Assembly (NCBI GenBank): GCA_023426125.1
Contig: JAFABI010000037.1
Location: forward strand, 1-53,179
Direction of reading: 5' to 3'
DNA length: 53,179 bases
Origin: Bacillota bacterium
GTDB lineage: Bacteria; Bacillota; Clostridia; Acetivibrionales; DTU013
A program made the translations under genes and the position numbers. The notes below the pieces were generated by a model. The model made no database searches. It saw only the letters and a program-made list of their open reading frames with translations, and was not told the origin of the DNA. This document shows, piece after piece, positions 51,728 to 53,179 of the stretch (position 1 is the stretch's first letter; the number at the start of each line of letters is the position of its first letter).

Positions 51728-52177
51728 TCAATCAAAATCCTCAATTATTTCAGGCATGATTTTAGCAAGCTTCACAACCTCCTCAATGCTGCAGCAAGGA
51801 GGCATACCGCTCTTTAATCCAATGCTTCTCATATAGTGTCCAACCTTGTCAGCCACTTCAACAGGGTTTTCCGCCTTGATTTTACGTACGCAATCATAGC
51901 CTATTTCATATAGGTATTGTAACGTCTTCTTTGAAACGCCTAGCAATCTTAACAAATCACAGCATTTAGCCAAATATAAAATCGTTGTATAATTAATACC
52001 TGTATTGTCTGATAAAACCTTTCGCTGATCTTTTGTCTTACTGTGACCCAAAAATTCGAATGCATATATAATCCCGGCGTTTTTAAGCTGGCTTAGCAAT
52101 TCTTTATCCAAGCCAACTATTGAATTACCAATCTTTTTTCTTGTAAAAGCCTCTTCTGCATATTTAATATCGTACAT
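51728..52177 (-). CDS. Helix-hairpin-helix protein, DUF4332-like
   Basis: A 149-residue helical protein. Two repeated segments, LKNAGIIYAFEFLGHSKTK and LLRLLGVSKKTLQYLYEIGY, have the look of helix-hairpin-helix units seen in DUF4332 proteins, which may bind DNA or act as scaffold. It contains a CCS pair near residue 128 and an acidic C-terminus. GGAG precedes the ATG by about ten bases. No functional partner is nearby; it sits between an accessory region and an insertion sequence. The family assignment is tentative. Confidence 0.6.
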   Translation of the reverse strand: MYDIKYAEEAFTRKKIGNSIVGLDKELLSQLKNAGIIYAFEFLGHSKTKDQRKVLSDNTGINYTTILYLAKCCDLLRLLGVSKKTLQYLYEIGYDCVRKIKAENPVEVADKVGHYMRSIGLKSGMPPCCSIEEVVKLAKIMPEIIEDFD

Positions 52178-52428
52178 CTTAACTTACTCCGCTTACATTA
52201 TTTTCTCTACAGATATCCATAATCCGTTTATATAGTCATACTGGATAAAGTGAATTCTGTATAGTGATTCGCTATATTCTTAATAATTTAAAATCATATA
52301 AACGTCTATCTAGTTTCACCTGATAAATGTTTCTTGAAAACCTTGAATATAGTGAGTTTGAGGCAGGAAATTCGACCCTGTATGTCGAATTATACAGCAT
52401 AATACAAAATTTACAAAAGGTGATAGCA

Positions 52429-53179
52429 ATGCTGATACTCGATTATCCAGAATGGATTCAACCAACCGTTGCACAAGTGCTTATACCAAAAGCCACATAT
52501 CAGTTAACTCCGGAGCTTGAGCGAATAGACAAAATGCTTTTGGACGAATCCTTTGAAGAACCGATTGTTGAAAGATTCAATACACAGCGAGGTCGTCCAA
52601 CCGTTCCTGTCAGAGCCTATACCCGGCTTATGTTTCTCAAACACTACACAGGATTGAGCTACGAAGATATGGTCCCGGAAGTTACGCACAACCTTATGTA
52701 CCGGTTCTTTTGCCGAATACCAATTGAACAAAAAGTTCCGGATGCAACCGCCTTGATGAAAATTACCACCAGATATGGTGAAGAAGTCATCAATGAAATG
52801 AATCAGCGACTTTTAGAGTCCCTGGTACAAAAAAAACTCATCAAAGGCCGGAAGACGCGTATTGATTCAACGGTTGTGGAGGCCAATATCACCCACCCTA
52901 CGGATGCGGGCCTGCTGTACGAAGGCGTAAAAAAGCTAACAAAAGCAGTCACCCGCATAAAGCAAGCTTGTGGGAAGGCTTCCCGACAAAGTACGAAGTC
53001 GATCCGTAAGATGAAGGATCACATGCTGTCGATCAACAAAGTTCTACGCCGTAGGACTGAAGATGCACGTACGGAAGTACGTAAAATCACCGGTCAAATG
53101 GCGGAGGAAGCTCGAAAAGTCCTGACACAGGTGGACCGTTTGACAAAGAAGCTAATTCCCGAGACGGAAAATGATCGTA
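52429..53179 (+). CDS. Transposase, DUF772/ISNCY-like, cut by the window end
   Basis: The frame is open from ATG at 52429 (AAAAGGTGA six bases before) to the end of the window: about 250 residues of a longer protein. The DUF772 N-terminal domain reads RFNTQRGRPTVPVRAYTRLM, then FLKHYTGLSYEDMV. The first catalytic Asp of the DDE domain is in RIDSTVVEANITHPTDAGLL. A charged helical stretch follows. This pattern fits IS5/IS1182-related or ISNCY-type elements. The left end of the element probably lies in 52340-52400, where TTCGAC and GTCGAA form a small palindrome; the exact end could not be fixed. Confidence 0.85.
   Translation, partial: MLILDYPEWIQPTVAQVLIPKATYQLTPELERIDKMLLDESFEEPIVERFNTQRGRPTVPVRAYTRLMFLKHYTGLSYEDMVPEVTHNLMYRFFCRIPIEQKVPDATALMKITTRYGEEVINEMNQRLLESLVQKKLIKGRKTRIDSTVVEANITHPTDAGLLYEGVKKLTKAVTRIKQACGKASRQSTKSIRKMKDHMLSINKVLRRRTEDARTEVRKITGQMAEEARKVLTQVDRLTKKLIPETENDR

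Noticed and set aside
1..53179. tRNA or rRNA genes
   Set aside because: No cloverleaf with CCA-type end or rRNA motif was recognised by eye on either strand.

Overview
The window is a chromosomal segment of a spore-forming member of the Firmicutes, most likely class Clostridia. The evidence is SpoIIP, RemA, HrcA with a perfect CIRCE operator, a T-box leader before hisS-aspS, a two-domain 2-hydroxyacyl-CoA dehydratase activase, AGGAGG-type ribosome binding sites, and TTG and GTG starts. No rRNA or tRNA gene was seen. Most genes lie on the minus strand.

Layout (minus strand unless stated). 127-1699: rpoZ, remA, yicC, with gmk missing from its usual place. 1863-11978: the heat-shock operon hrcA-grpE-dnaK-dnaJ-prmA followed by rsmE and a CheY-like regulator. 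A foreign block sits between prmA and rsmE. It holds a SPASM radical SAM enzyme, a lipoprotein with a GRGSFGC motif, and four tandem 145-bp repeats. A second copy of the prmA 3' end survives beside rsmE and marks the insertion. 12211-16141: hemW, a PHP phosphatase and lepA. 16353-20125: a plus-strand membrane protein, an AraC-type remnant, dispersed repeats, spoIIP and two small membrane proteins. 20544-24869: a 1441-residue activase. 25264-28919: lepB, aspS and hisS, with a composite leader (promoter, MITE-like repeat, T-box, second repeat). 29834-44978: an unknown protein, hemZ, an MBL hydrolase, dtd, relA, apt, recJ, yqeY, rpsU, a HIT protein, alaS, an AI-2E family transporter and a 59-residue protein. 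45008-53179: an accessory end with a PRC-barrel protein, a DUF1015 protein (plus), a frameshifted MtaA/UroD-like gene, an ABC sugar importer whose binding-protein gene is broken and joined to a GntR helix-turn-helix fragment, a GyrI-like domain, a DUF4332-like protein and a transposase cut by the window end (plus).

Much of the window is housekeeping: proteostasis, ribosome maturation, tRNA charging, stringent response, DNA repair and sporulation. What stands out is the density of small palindromic repeats. At least six families occur: TTCCGRTAATC hairpins, TAGGGGCG/CGTCCG modules, GGGGACA motifs, GTCATTGCGAG elements, TTATAACGA-bounded elements and TTTGAACAACGTCA-bounded elements. Some supply stop codons, some lie in aminoacyl-tRNA synthetase leaders, and some are nested in each other. 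The best candidate for an undescribed system is the radical SAM/lipoprotein pair at 3091-5127.
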